Origin: Dehalococcoidia bacterium
Lineage (GTDB): Bacteria; Chloroflexota; Dehalococcoidia; SZUA-161
Length of the DNA: 7,220 nt
Assembly: GCA_004376205.1 (NCBI GenBank)
Contig: SOKG01000222.1
Coordinates: 1 to 7,220 of the forward strand
Reading direction: 5' to 3'
The translations under genes and the position numbers were made by a program. Each line of letters begins with the position of its first letter. Position 1 is the stretch's first letter. This document shows positions 1 to 6,109 of the stretch, one piece after another. A model generated the notes under the pieces. It was not told the origin of the DNA, did no database searches, and was given only the letters and a program-made list of their open reading frames with translations.

Positions 1-174
1 CAGGACAACCTTTGTACCCCCAACATCGCCCATGCCCAACCGACTCCGCGCCCTGCGAAGGTTGAGGGAAATGCCTTGCTTGCGGGCAAAATGGTCAAGG
101 CAGCGAAACCCTACATTGTGCCTGTTATTGACATAAAGTCTGCCGGGGTTGCCCAAACCTACGATCAATTTCAT
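1..174 (-). CDS. pth: Peptidyl-tRNA hydrolase, N-terminal part (runs off left edge)
   Basis: Pth cleaves the ester bond between peptide and tRNA in peptidyl-tRNAs that drop off ribosomes, recycling tRNA in the cytoplasm. Only the first 58 codons are present; the rest lies beyond base 1. Translating the minus strand from the ATG at 174 gives MKLIVGLGNPGRLY, then NNRHNVGF, the classic Pth opening. Asn9 (GLGNPG) and His19 (RHN) match the substrate-contacting Asn10 and catalytic His20 of the E. coli enzyme. The later conserved Asn and Asp residues are outside the window. The ATG lies three bases after the ligA stop codon (178-180), and a purine-rich GAGGGTGAG inside the last ligA codons could serve as ribosome binding site, though its spacing is long. 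This implies co-transcription and probably translational coupling with ligA. No separate promoter was seen. The family call is secure despite the truncation. Confidence 0.95.
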   Translation of the reverse strand, partial: MKLIVGLGNPGRLYVNNRHNVGFRCLDHFARKQGISLNLRRARSRLGMGDVGGTKVVL

Positions 175-177
175 AGC

Positions 178-2187
178 CTACTTCTCACCCTCTCTCAATA
201 GCCTCAGAAACTCCTCCTCATTCAGGACCCTGATCCCCAACTCCCGAGCGCGGTCGAGCTTGGAACCAGGATCAGCGCCCACAACCAAGAAAGTTGTCTT
301 CTTGGTCACAGAACTGCCCGTGGAGCCACCAAGTCCCTTTATCCTCGCCTCAGCCTCGCTTCGGGGGAAGGCCTCCAGCTTGCCAGTGACGACGAACTCC
401 TCCCCAGAAAGAGGCAGTTCCGTCGGCTCGGCTACCTCCGCCTCCAGCCTCACGCCAGCCCTTCTCAGCTTGTCGATGACCTTTCTATTAGATGCCTGCT
501 TGAAAAAAGCAACAATGCTCTCGGCAATCTTGGGCCCTATGGTGGGCACAGCCGTTAACTCCTCTTCGGTTGCGCGAGACAGCCTGTCCATGCTGCCGAA
601 GTGTTTAGCCAGAATCTCGGCAGTCTCCGCTCCCACGTGGCGAATGCCCAGCGCAAAGATAACCCGCGAAAGTGACCTATCCTTGCTTTCCTCAATGGCG
701 GCAAGCAAATTGGAAACGCTCTTCTCCGCCATCCTCTCCATCCCGATGAGCTTATCCTTCTGCAGCGAATACAGGTCGCCAACGTCTTTTATCAAGTCTG
801 CTTCAAGCAGGGCATTCGCTTGCTTCTCTCCTATACCCTCAATATCCATCGCCCCACGGGAAACAAAGTGCTTGACAAGCTCATGTACTTGAGCAGGGCA
901 GGATACACTGGTACAGCGAGCCATGGCCTCACCCTCGGGTCTCACAACATCAGCGCCGCAAACTGGGCAACGCGGGGGCATGACGAAAAACTTCTCCTTG
1001 CCAGTGCGCAGGCTGGCCACAGGTGCCACTACCTCAGGTATGACCTCACCCGCTCTTTGCACAATGACCATGTCCCCGATACGGATATCTTTGCGCCTGA
1101 TATCGTCCTCGTTATGCAGCGCTGCTCTCTTCAGAGTCACCCCGCCTACCTGGACTGGCTCCAGGATTGCATAGGGATTGAGCGTGCCAGTGCGTCCCAC
1201 ACTGACTCCGATGTCGAGCAGGCGGGTAGTCGCCTGAGTAGCTGGGAATTTATAGGCTGTGGCCCAGCGGGGTTCACGTCCCACGACCCCCAATCGCTCT
1301 TGAAGCTCGAAACGATTGACCTTGACCACGACACCATCTGCTTCAAACGGGAGATGCTCCCGTTCCTCAACCCAGCGCTGGTAATAATCTTCCACCTCAC
1401 CGAGGTCGCTGAATAAAGAGTTGCTGGGATTCACCTTAAAGCCCAATGACTTCAGATACTCCAAAGTCTCCCAATGGGTAGGAGGCCGTTCGCCCTCAAC
1501 CCGGCCCAATCCATAGATATAGATGTCCAGTGGACGCATTGCAGTGATCCGAGAGTCAAGTTGACGCACTGAGCCAGCAGCGGCATTCCTGGGGTTGGCA
1601 AACAAGGGCTGACCTGCCTTAGCCCTTTCTTCGTTCAGCCTTTTGAATCCCTCCTTTGAGAGGTAGACCTCCCCCCTCACCTCAAACATCCTCGGTGCGC
1701 TCTTGGGAACAGCCAGAGGTATGCTCCTGATAGTCCTCAGGTTCTGAGTAATGTCCTCGCCGCGGAATCCATCGCCACGGGTAGCCCCGGTGACAAGCCT
1801 TCCCCCCTCGTAGGTCAACGCCACAGCAAGCCCATCCATTTTTAGCTCCGCAACAAGGTCAAAGTGCTCGTCTCCCAGGAGACCCGATATCCGCTTGTGC
1901 CAAGCAAGTAGCTCCTCGCTGGAGAAGGCATTGCCTAGACTGAGCATCGGCTCCCCGTGCTCTACAACGCCGAAGGTCTCCACCGGCGCTGCTCCCACTC
2001 GCTGCGTGGGCGACTCCGGGGTAATTAAGTGAGGGTGCTTCTCCTCAAGCTGTCCCAGCTCCCTCATCAGCTTGTCATATTCGTCATCGCTTATCTCGGG
2101 GGTGTCGAGGACGTAGTAGCGATAGTTGTGATGGTTTATCAGCTCACGAAGCTCCTCGATCCTCCCCCTTACTGCATCCCTATCCAC
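178..2187 (-). CDS. ligA: NAD-dependent DNA ligase LigA
   Basis: LigA seals nicks in duplex DNA during replication and repair, using NAD+ to adenylate itself. The chosen GTG start at 2187 gives 669 residues, close to the 671 of E. coli LigA. Domain order in that numbering: Ia domain with HHNYRYYVLD and ISDDEYD (about 5-60); nucleotidyltransferase domain with the AMP-accepting Lys116 in KMDG, then EVRGEVYL, ANPRNAAAGS and EADGVVVKVN (about 62-315); OB fold (about 317-395); zinc finger with Cys407, Cys410, Cys425 and Cys430; helix-hairpin-helix region (about 436-575); C-terminal BRCT domain (about 591-669). All catalytic landmarks are intact. Lys116 and the zinc cysteines fall within two residues of E. 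coli Lys115 and Cys408/411/426/432. An in-frame TTG at 2229 would add 14 residues with no counterpart in E. coli LigA, so I prefer the GTG, which has GGGGGTGAG upstream. The gene is followed at three bases by pth and diverges from pyrG. Confidence 0.97.
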   Translation of the reverse strand: MDRDAVRGRIEELRELINHHNYRYYVLDTPEISDDEYDKLMRELGQLEEKHPHLITPESPTQRVGAAPVETFGVVEHGEPMLSLGNAFSSEELLAWHKRISGLLGDEHFDLVAELKMDGLAVALTYEGGRLVTGATRGDGFRGEDITQNLRTIRSIPLAVPKSAPRMFEVRGEVYLSKEGFKRLNEERAKAGQPLFANPRNAAAGSVRQLDSRITAMRPLDIYIYGLGRVEGERPPTHWETLEYLKSLGFKVNPSNSLFSDLGEVEDYYQRWVEEREHLPFEADGVVVKVNRFELQERLGVVGREPRWATAYKFPATQATTRLLDIGVSVGRTGTLNPYAILEPVQVGGVTLKRAALHNEDDIRRKDIRIGDMVIVQRAGEVIPEVVAPVASLRTGKEKFFVMPPRCPVCGADVVRPEGEAMARCTSVSCPAQVHELVKHFVSRGAMDIEGIGEKQANALLEADLIKDVGDLYSLQKDKLIGMERMAEKSVSNLLAAIEESKDRSLSRVIFALGIRHVGAETAEILAKHFGSMDRLSRATEEELTAVPTIGPKIAESIVAFFKQASNRKVIDKLRRAGVRLEAEVAEPTELPLSGEEFVVTGKLEAFPRSEAEARIKGLGGSTGSSVTKKTTFLVVGADPGSKLDRARELGIRVLNEEEFLRLLREGEK

Positions 2188-2191
2188 AGAT

Positions 2192-2200
2192 CTCACCCCC
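2192..2200 (-). promoter_or_regulatory. Ribosome binding site that decides the ligA start
   Basis: On the minus strand GGGGGTGAG is followed by ATCT and then GTG. GGGGGTGA matches seven of eight bases of GGAGGTGA, the complement of the 16S rRNA 3' end, and the GGAGG-equivalent ends eight bases before the GTG at 2187, an ideal distance. The rival TTG at 2229 has only AAGGG, eight bases upstream and inside the palindrome. The site lies within what would be coding sequence if the TTG were used. Confidence 0.7.
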
Positions 2201-2228
2201 ACAAATGCCTTATTTGCAGACCCGGGCA

Positions 2229-2249
2229 AGAGTACAACCCTTGTACTCT
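2229..2249. promoter_or_regulatory. Perfect palindrome, candidate operator at the ligA transcription start
   Basis: AGAGTACAA (2229-2237) and TTGTACTCT (2241-2249) are exact reverse complements separated by CCC. The symmetric 9+3+9 layout resembles a binding site for a dimeric regulator. It begins two bases downstream of the predicted ligA -10 (2252-2257), so it covers the predicted transcription start near 2245, a position where a bound repressor would block RNA polymerase. No T run follows, so an intrinsic terminator is unlikely. It does not match the Bacillus/actinobacterial LexA box (GAAC-N4-GTTC) or the cyanobacterial one as I recall them. The regulator is unknown. Confidence 0.5.
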
Positions 2250-2251
2250 GC

Positions 2252-2279
2252 AGTATACCACAGTCTCAAGTAGCGACAA
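2252..2279 (-). promoter_or_regulatory. Predicted sigma70-type promoter of ligA-pth
   Basis: Read on the minus strand, TTGTCG (2279-2274; four of six bases of TTGACA) is followed after 16 bases by TATACT (2257-2252; five of six of TATAAT). TG stands one base upstream of the -10, giving an extended -10 element (TGGTATACT). Transcription would start near 2245, leaving a leader of about 58 bases to the preferred GTG. It is back to back with the pyrG promoter, with the two -35 boxes about 20 bases apart. Confidence 0.6.
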
Positions 2280-2298
2280 AGGTGCGAGTGAGAAATCT

Positions 2299-2327
2299 TT
2301 GACAAAAGCATGATTTTGTGCTATTTA
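2299..2327 (+). promoter_or_regulatory. Predicted strong sigma70-type promoter of pyrG
   Basis: A perfect TTGACA (2299-2304) is followed after exactly 17 bases by TATTTA (2322-2327; four of six of TATAAT). The start of transcription should be near 2334, about 12 bases before the pyrG ATG at 2346, so the leader is too short for an attenuator of the kind known in pyrG of Bacillus. This also rules out the in-frame ATG at 2310, which lies inside the promoter. Confidence 0.7.
2302..2319. promoter_or_regulatory. Dyad in the pyrG promoter spacer, possible operator
   Basis: ACAAAA (2302-2307) and TTTTGT (2314-2319) are perfect 6-base inverted arms around GCATGA. The dyad overlaps the last bases of the -35 box and lies in the -35/-10 spacer. 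A second overlapping pair, AGCA (2307-2310) and TGCT (2319-2322), reaches the -10. The placement suits a repressor site, but the arms are AT-rich and could arise by chance. Confidence 0.25.
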
Positions 2328-2345
2328 AAGAAGGTAAAAGGATTC

Positions 2346-3989
2346 ATGGCAAAATATATCTTTGTCACCGGCGGCGTAGTTAGCTCAGTGGGAAAGGGGA
2401 TAGTCGCCGCCTCCATCGGTAGGTTACTCAAGAGCTACCAGATAAGTGTCACAGCACAGAAGATAGACCCTTACCTCAACGTCGACCCTGGCACAATGTC
2501 CCCATATCAACACGGGGAAGTGTTTGTTACCGAAGACGGTGCTGAAACCGACCTCGATCTCGGGCACTACGAGCGATTCATTGACACCAACCTCACCACT
2601 GCCTCCAGCGTCACCGCTGGGCAGATATATAGCGCAGTCATTGCCAAAGAGAGGCGGGGCGATTTCCTAGGCGGCACCATTCAGGTAGTACCCCACGTTA
2701 CCACTGAGATAAAAAAACGCATCCAAGACATAGCTGAGACGAGCGGGGCTGAGGTAGTGATTGTAGAGGTGGGTGGCACAGTGGGTGACATCGAGGGACA
2801 GCCTTTTCTGGAGGCCGCCCGCCAGATGAGAAACGACGTGGGACGAGATAACGTTCTCTATATCCATGTCACCCTTCTTCCCTTCATTTCACCTACCGGG
2901 GAGCTCAAGACCAAGCCTACTCAACATAGCGTCAAGGAACTGCGCAGCATCGGCATTCATCCCGATGTCATTGTCTGCCGCAGCGATCATGACGTTGCTG
3001 ATGAGCACAAGGACAAAATTGCCTTGTTCTGCGATGTGGAGAAGCGCGCTGTTGTCCCCCTACCCACCATGCCCTCCATTTATGAGGTGCCCCTCATACT
3101 TAATGAAGCCGGACTAGGAGAAATCATTATCGACCGGCTCAAGTTGACAGCAGCAGCACAGGACCTAAGTGAGTGGCATGACCTGGTGGAAAGAATGAAG
3201 AAGCCCAAGGAAGTGCTATCTATCGCCCTCGTGGGCAAATATGTGAAGTTACAGGATGCCTACCTTTCAGTGAGAGAAGCATTGACCCACGCTGCCCTCC
3301 ACCACGACCGCGATGTACAAATTGTGTGGATCGAGTCCGAGGACCTGGAACAGGATGAGGGTAAAGCCCTATTGCGCACGGTAAATGGGATTGTAGTGCC
3401 CGGTGGCTTTGGCTATCGCGGCATTGAAGGGAAGGTGAAAGCAGCCCAATATGCCCGGGAGTATGGAGTGCCCTATCTCGGCTTATGCCTTGGTATGCAC
3501 ATCATGGTCATCGAATGTGCACGCCAGATACTGAAGTCGAGCAAACCTAACTCCAGGGAATTCGACGAAGATACGCCCTACCCCGTAATCGACCTTCTCC
3601 CCGAGCAGCGGGGAGTCAATGACAAGGGAGGGACTATGCGTCTGGGTGTCTACCCTTGCCAGCTGGTGCCAGGCACCCACGCCGCTGCTGCCTATAACAC
3701 CTCCCTGGTCCATGAACGCCACCGCCATCGCTTTGAGTTCAATAACGAGTTCAGGGAGGTTTTGACCAAGGGAGGACTCATCGCAAGCGGGCTTTCACCC
3801 GATGGTAGACTGGTAGAGATAAGCGAGCTCGCTGATCACCCTTGGATGATGGGTACGCAGTTTCACCCCGAATTCACTTCTCGCCCCAATCGGCCCCACC
3901 CCCTCTTTCGTGACTTCGTTGGGGTGGCCAAGGAAACACTAAGAGTGGGCGATCAGCGTCCTTTGCCCTTGCCGAATGTCAACAACTAA
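2346..3989 (+). CDS. pyrG: CTP synthase (glutamine-hydrolysing)
   Basis: PyrG makes CTP from UTP, ATP and glutamine, the last step of pyrimidine nucleotide synthesis. The ATG at 2346 gives 547 residues, usual for the family, and starts MAKYIFVTGGVVSSVGKG like other CTP synthases. The N-terminal synthetase (amidoligase) domain (about 1-267) has the P-loop region SSVGKG (13-18), VTEDGAETDLDLGHYERF (61-78), EVGGTVGDIEGQPF (141-154) and KTKPTQHSVKELRS (188-201). The C-terminal class I glutamine amidotransferase domain (about 290-530) has the PGGFGYRG loop (352-359), nucleophile Cys381 in GLCLGM, and His507 and Glu509 in QFHPEF. Oddity: the residue after CLGM is His385, where family members normally carry Gln. 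A short AAGGA lies just upstream of the ATG. The in-frame ATG at 2310 falls inside the predicted promoter and adds residues not typical of the family, so it is rejected. The gene diverges from ligA and precedes a transaldolase gene. Confidence 0.98.
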   Translation: MAKYIFVTGGVVSSVGKGIVAASIGRLLKSYQISVTAQKIDPYLNVDPGTMSPYQHGEVFVTEDGAETDLDLGHYERFIDTNLTTASSVTAGQIYSAVIAKERRGDFLGGTIQVVPHVTTEIKKRIQDIAETSGAEVVIVEVGGTVGDIEGQPFLEAARQMRNDVGRDNVLYIHVTLLPFISPTGELKTKPTQHSVKELRSIGIHPDVIVCRSDHDVADEHKDKIALFCDVEKRAVVPLPTMPSIYEVPLILNEAGLGEIIIDRLKLTAAAQDLSEWHDLVERMKKPKEVLSIALVGKYVKLQDAYLSVREALTHAALHHDRDVQIVWIESEDLEQDEGKALLRTVNGIVVPGGFGYRGIEGKVKAAQYAREYGVPYLGLCLGMHIMVIECARQILKSSKPNSREFDEDTPYPVIDLLPEQRGVNDKGGTMRLGVYPCQLVPGTHAAAAYNTSLVHERHRHRFEFNNEFREVLTKGGLIASGLSPDGRLVEISELADHPWMMGTQFHPEFTSRPNRPHPLFRDFVGVAKETLRVGDQRPLPLPNVNN

Positions 3990-4004
3990 CTATCTGGGCT
4001 TCTA

Positions 4005-4033
4005 TAGACAAAATCATCGACATGTGATATATT
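4005..4033 (+). promoter_or_regulatory. Predicted promoter of the transaldolase gene
   Basis: TAGACA (4005-4010; five of six of TTGACA) and TATATT (4028-4033; five of six of TATAAT) are 17 bases apart. TG one base before the -10 (TGATATATT) makes it an extended -10. The expected start of transcription is near 4040, only about six bases before the ATG at 4046, so the message would be nearly leaderless. It sits in the 56-base gap after pyrG. Confidence 0.6.
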
Positions 4034-4045
4034 GTGGGAAACCGA

Positions 4046-4693
4046 ATGCGTATCTTCCTGGATACTGCCAACGTCGATGAGATCCGCCAAGCTGCCAAAT
4101 TGGGTGTGATCAGTGGAGTCACCACCAACCCTTCTCTGGTAGCCAAGGAAAAACGGGAAGATATGAAGGCGGTTATTCAGGAAATCTCCTCCATAGTTGA
4201 TGGTCCCATCAGTGCTGAGGTTCTCAGTCTAGAACCAGAGGCTATGATTCAGGAGGCAAGAGAGGTTTCCTCCTGGTCTCCGAATGTGGTAGTCAAGATC
4301 CCGATTTCTGCAAGCGGGTTGGAGGCTATATCTGTACTCTCTAAAGAGAGGGTAAAGACCAACTTAACTCTCTGCTTTTCCCTTAATCAGGCGTTGCTGG
4401 GCGCAATCGCTGGAGCAACTTATATCAGCCCGTTTGTGGGTAGGCTTGACGATATCGGCCATGATGGGATGCAGCTTGTTTCCGAGATCGTGGAGGTGTT
4501 CGATCGCTATAAACTGCCGAGCCAGGTAATCGCTGCCAGCATCCGCCATCCACTGCATGTCAGCGTTGCTGCCCAAGCGGGTGCACACATTGCAACAGTG
4601 CCTTATACTGTGCTTATGCAGATGATCAAGCATCCGCTGACCGATATCGGGATATCCCGCTTTGCTGAGGACTGGCGAAGTATCCAGAAGTAG
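4046..4693 (+). CDS. tal: Transaldolase, TalC/FSA-like small type
   Basis: This is a class I aldolase of the small transaldolase / fructose-6-phosphate aldolase family, most likely moving dihydroxyacetone units between sugar phosphates in the non-oxidative pentose phosphate pathway. The 215 residues match the family length and form one TIM barrel: FLDTANVDEI (4-13), GVTTNPSLVAKE (24-35), Schiff-base Lys84 in VVVKIPIS (81-88), KTNLTLCFS (104-112), SPFVGRLDDIG (128-138), AASIRHP (163-169) and HPLTDIGI (196-203). Glu58 (in SAEV) stands where E. coli FSA has Gln59, and Phe130 where FSA has Tyr131. Both are the transaldolase-type residues, so transaldolase is favoured over fructose-6-phosphate aldolase. 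The ATG at 4046 aligns with family N-termini. A GTG four codons upstream (4034) falls before the predicted transcription start. No convincing Shine-Dalgarno sequence precedes the ATG. Confidence 0.94.
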   Translation: MRIFLDTANVDEIRQAAKLGVISGVTTNPSLVAKEKREDMKAVIQEISSIVDGPISAEVLSLEPEAMIQEAREVSSWSPNVVVKIPISASGLEAISVLSKERVKTNLTLCFSLNQALLGAIAGATYISPFVGRLDDIGHDGMQLVSEIVEVFDRYKLPSQVIAASIRHPLHVSVAAQAGAHIATVPYTVLMQMIKHPLTDIGISRFAEDWRSIQK

Positions 4694-4741
4694 TAAGGCC
4701 GCGATCCGCGAATCATAACCGCATGTGAAGCCCTCCTTAAG

Positions 4742-4747
4742 TATAAC
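4742..4747 (+). promoter_or_regulatory. Possible -10 element upstream of rho
   Basis: TATAAC matches five of six bases of TATAAT and would place a transcription start near 4754, about 20 bases before the rho ATG. No recognisable -35 box is found 16-19 bases upstream and there is no TG extension, so it may be chance. rho could instead be read through from the transaldolase gene. The 81-base gap shows no clear hairpin. Confidence 0.25.
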
Positions 4748-4774
4748 TGTGCAATCTAATCACGGAGTAAAGCT

Positions 4775-6037
4775 ATGAACATCACCGAACTTGAGACCAA
4801 AACCAGAGAGGAACTCCTGGCCCATGCTAAGGAGCTCGGAGTTTCTGGCGTTAGCGCTCTGAAGAAAGAGGAGCTTGTTCTGCGTTTGCTTCAGGCGAAC
4901 GCTGAGCAACAAGGCTACAGCTTCAGAGGCGGCATCCTGGAGATCATAGGTGAGGGCTTCGGGTTTTTGCGCCAAACCAGCCTTCGCCCTGATTCCAACG
5001 ATATCTATGTCTCACAGTCCCAGATCCGCCGCTTCTCCTTACGCACCGGAGACGTGGTCAGCGGGCAAGTGAGATTGCCCAAGGACGGCGAGAAGTATCA
5101 CAGCCTGCTTCGCGTAGAGACAGTCAACTATCTCGACCCAGAGGCATCTAAGGATCGGGCCTTCTTCGATCGGCAAACGCCGATTTTTCCCGATAAGATG
5201 ATCAACCTGGAGACTACCCCCAAGAATATGTCAGCCCGATTGATGAATCTTATATCTCCCATCGGCCGTGGCCAGCGAGGATTGATTGTCTCACCACCCA
5301 AGGCAGGAAAAACCATACTACTGAAGCATATCGCCAACGGCATCACCACCAACTACGACGATATCCACCTCATGGTCTGTCTTATTGGAGAGCGCCCGGA
5401 AGAAGTGACCGACTGGAAGAAGTCAATTGAGGCTGAGGTGATTGCCTCTACTTTCGACGAGCCAGTGGAAGAACACACCAGGGTGGCCGAGGTGGCGCTG
5501 GAACGTGCTAAAAGGCTGGTGGAATTGGGAGCCGACGTGGTAATCCTGCTCGACAGCATCACCAGGCTCACACGCGCCTACAATCTGGAGATGCCCTCCA
5601 GCGGACGCACCCTCTCTGGAGGTGTTGACCCTGCTGCCCTGTATCCGCCAAAGAGGTTCTTCGGCTCAGCCAGAAATATAGAGGAAGGTGGAAGCCTGAC
5701 GGTGATCGCCACTTGCCTAATCGACACCGGAAGCAGGATGGACGAGGTGATCTACGAGGAGTTCAAGGGTACCGGCAACATGGAGCTTCATCTTGATCGC
5801 AAACTCGCCGAGCGCAGGATTTTCCCTGCCATAGATATCCAGCGCAGCGGCACCAGACGCGAGGAATTACTCCTCGACGAGGAAACCCTGAGGCAAATAT
5901 GGGTGCTGCGGAGGATGGCTACTTTGCTAAACGCCAACTCGGTGAATCCCACTGAGGCTTCGGAGAAGATGCTGGAGAGACTGGCCAAGACCTCATCAAA
6001 TGCCGAGTTCCTCGCTACCCTTACTAAGGATTTCTAA
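4775..6037 (+). CDS. rho: Transcription termination factor Rho
   Basis: Rho is a hexameric ATP-driven RNA translocase that binds unstructured C-rich transcripts and releases RNA polymerase. The protein is 420 residues (E. coli 419), without the large N-terminal insertions of some phyla. In order: helical N-terminal domain (1-47); cold-shock/OB primary RNA-binding domain (about 49-125) with GFGFLR (61-66), Asp76, Glu106 and Tyr108; RecA-type ATPase domain (about 150-410). The latter has Walker A SPPKAGKT (173-180) with Lys179 and Thr180, GERPEEVTD (205-213) with catalytic-type Glu206 and Arg207, Walker B with Asp260 in LLDSITRL, the Q loop RTLSGGVD (278-285), the R loop GTGNMEL (332-338) and arginine finger Arg361 in SGTRREELL. 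Residues contacted by bicyclomycin in E. coli are kept, so sensitivity is expected by inference. The ATG at 4775 has GGAG seven bases upstream. The gene is followed by proB, not by rpmE as in many bacteria. Confidence 0.98.
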   Translation: MNITELETKTREELLAHAKELGVSGVSALKKEELVLRLLQANAEQQGYSFRGGILEIIGEGFGFLRQTSLRPDSNDIYVSQSQIRRFSLRTGDVVSGQVRLPKDGEKYHSLLRVETVNYLDPEASKDRAFFDRQTPIFPDKMINLETTPKNMSARLMNLISPIGRGQRGLIVSPPKAGKTILLKHIANGITTNYDDIHLMVCLIGERPEEVTDWKKSIEAEVIASTFDEPVEEHTRVAEVALERAKRLVELGADVVILLDSITRLTRAYNLEMPSSGRTLSGGVDPAALYPPKRFFGSARNIEEGGSLTVIATCLIDTGSRMDEVIYEEFKGTGNMELHLDRKLAERRIFPAIDIQRSGTRREELLLDEETLRQIWVLRRMATLLNANSVNPTEASEKMLERLAKTSSNAEFLATLTKDF

Positions 6038-6065
6038 TCCGCCCCTGGCAAGTTCACTTCAGTTG

Positions 6066-6094
6066 TTGTTCCTTACTTACCTCGCTGCTATAAT
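6066..6094 (+). promoter_or_regulatory. Predicted promoter of proB
   Basis: A perfect TATAAT (6089-6094) lies 17 bases after TTGTTC (6066-6071), a weak -35 with only TTG conserved. The start of transcription would be near 6101, leaving about nine untranslated bases before the ATG at 6110. It lies in the 72-base gap after rho, and no terminator hairpin precedes it. Confidence 0.55.
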
Positions 6095-6109
6095 TGGAAA
6101 CGAGTCTCC

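Noticed and set aside
5..17. A near copy (12 of 13 bases) of the core of the ligA palindrome, inside pth
   Set aside because: The symmetry is broken in one arm and the bases encode the Gly-Thr-Lys-Val-Val stretch of Pth, so protein constraint or chance explains it better than a second operator. A genome-wide motif scan would decide.
149..892. Long plus-strand open frame of 247 codons opposite the 3' part of ligA
   Set aside because: It is rich in Ser, Leu and Pro with no recognisable domain and lies wholly antisense to pth and the well-conserved LigA zinc finger, helix-hairpin-helix and BRCT regions, so it is a shadow of those codons.
820..1416. Plus-strand open frame of 198 codons opposite the middle of ligA
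   Set aside because: It lacks family features and a ribosome binding site, and is antisense to the conserved nucleotidyltransferase and OB-fold regions.
2029..2313. Plus-strand frame of 94 codons spanning the ligA start and the divergent promoter region
   Set aside because: It mostly overlaps the LigA N-terminus in antisense and runs through both predicted promoters. No domain or ribosome binding site is seen.
4694..4774. GC-rich stretch with repeated CGCGA after the transaldolase gene, considered as a terminator
   Set aside because: CGCGATC and CGCGAATC are direct, not inverted, copies and no T run follows, so it does not form an intrinsic terminator.
6038..6065. AAGTTCACTT-like symmetry after rho, considered as a terminator or operator
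   Set aside because: Only 4-base arms pair, without GC content or a T run; expected by chance.
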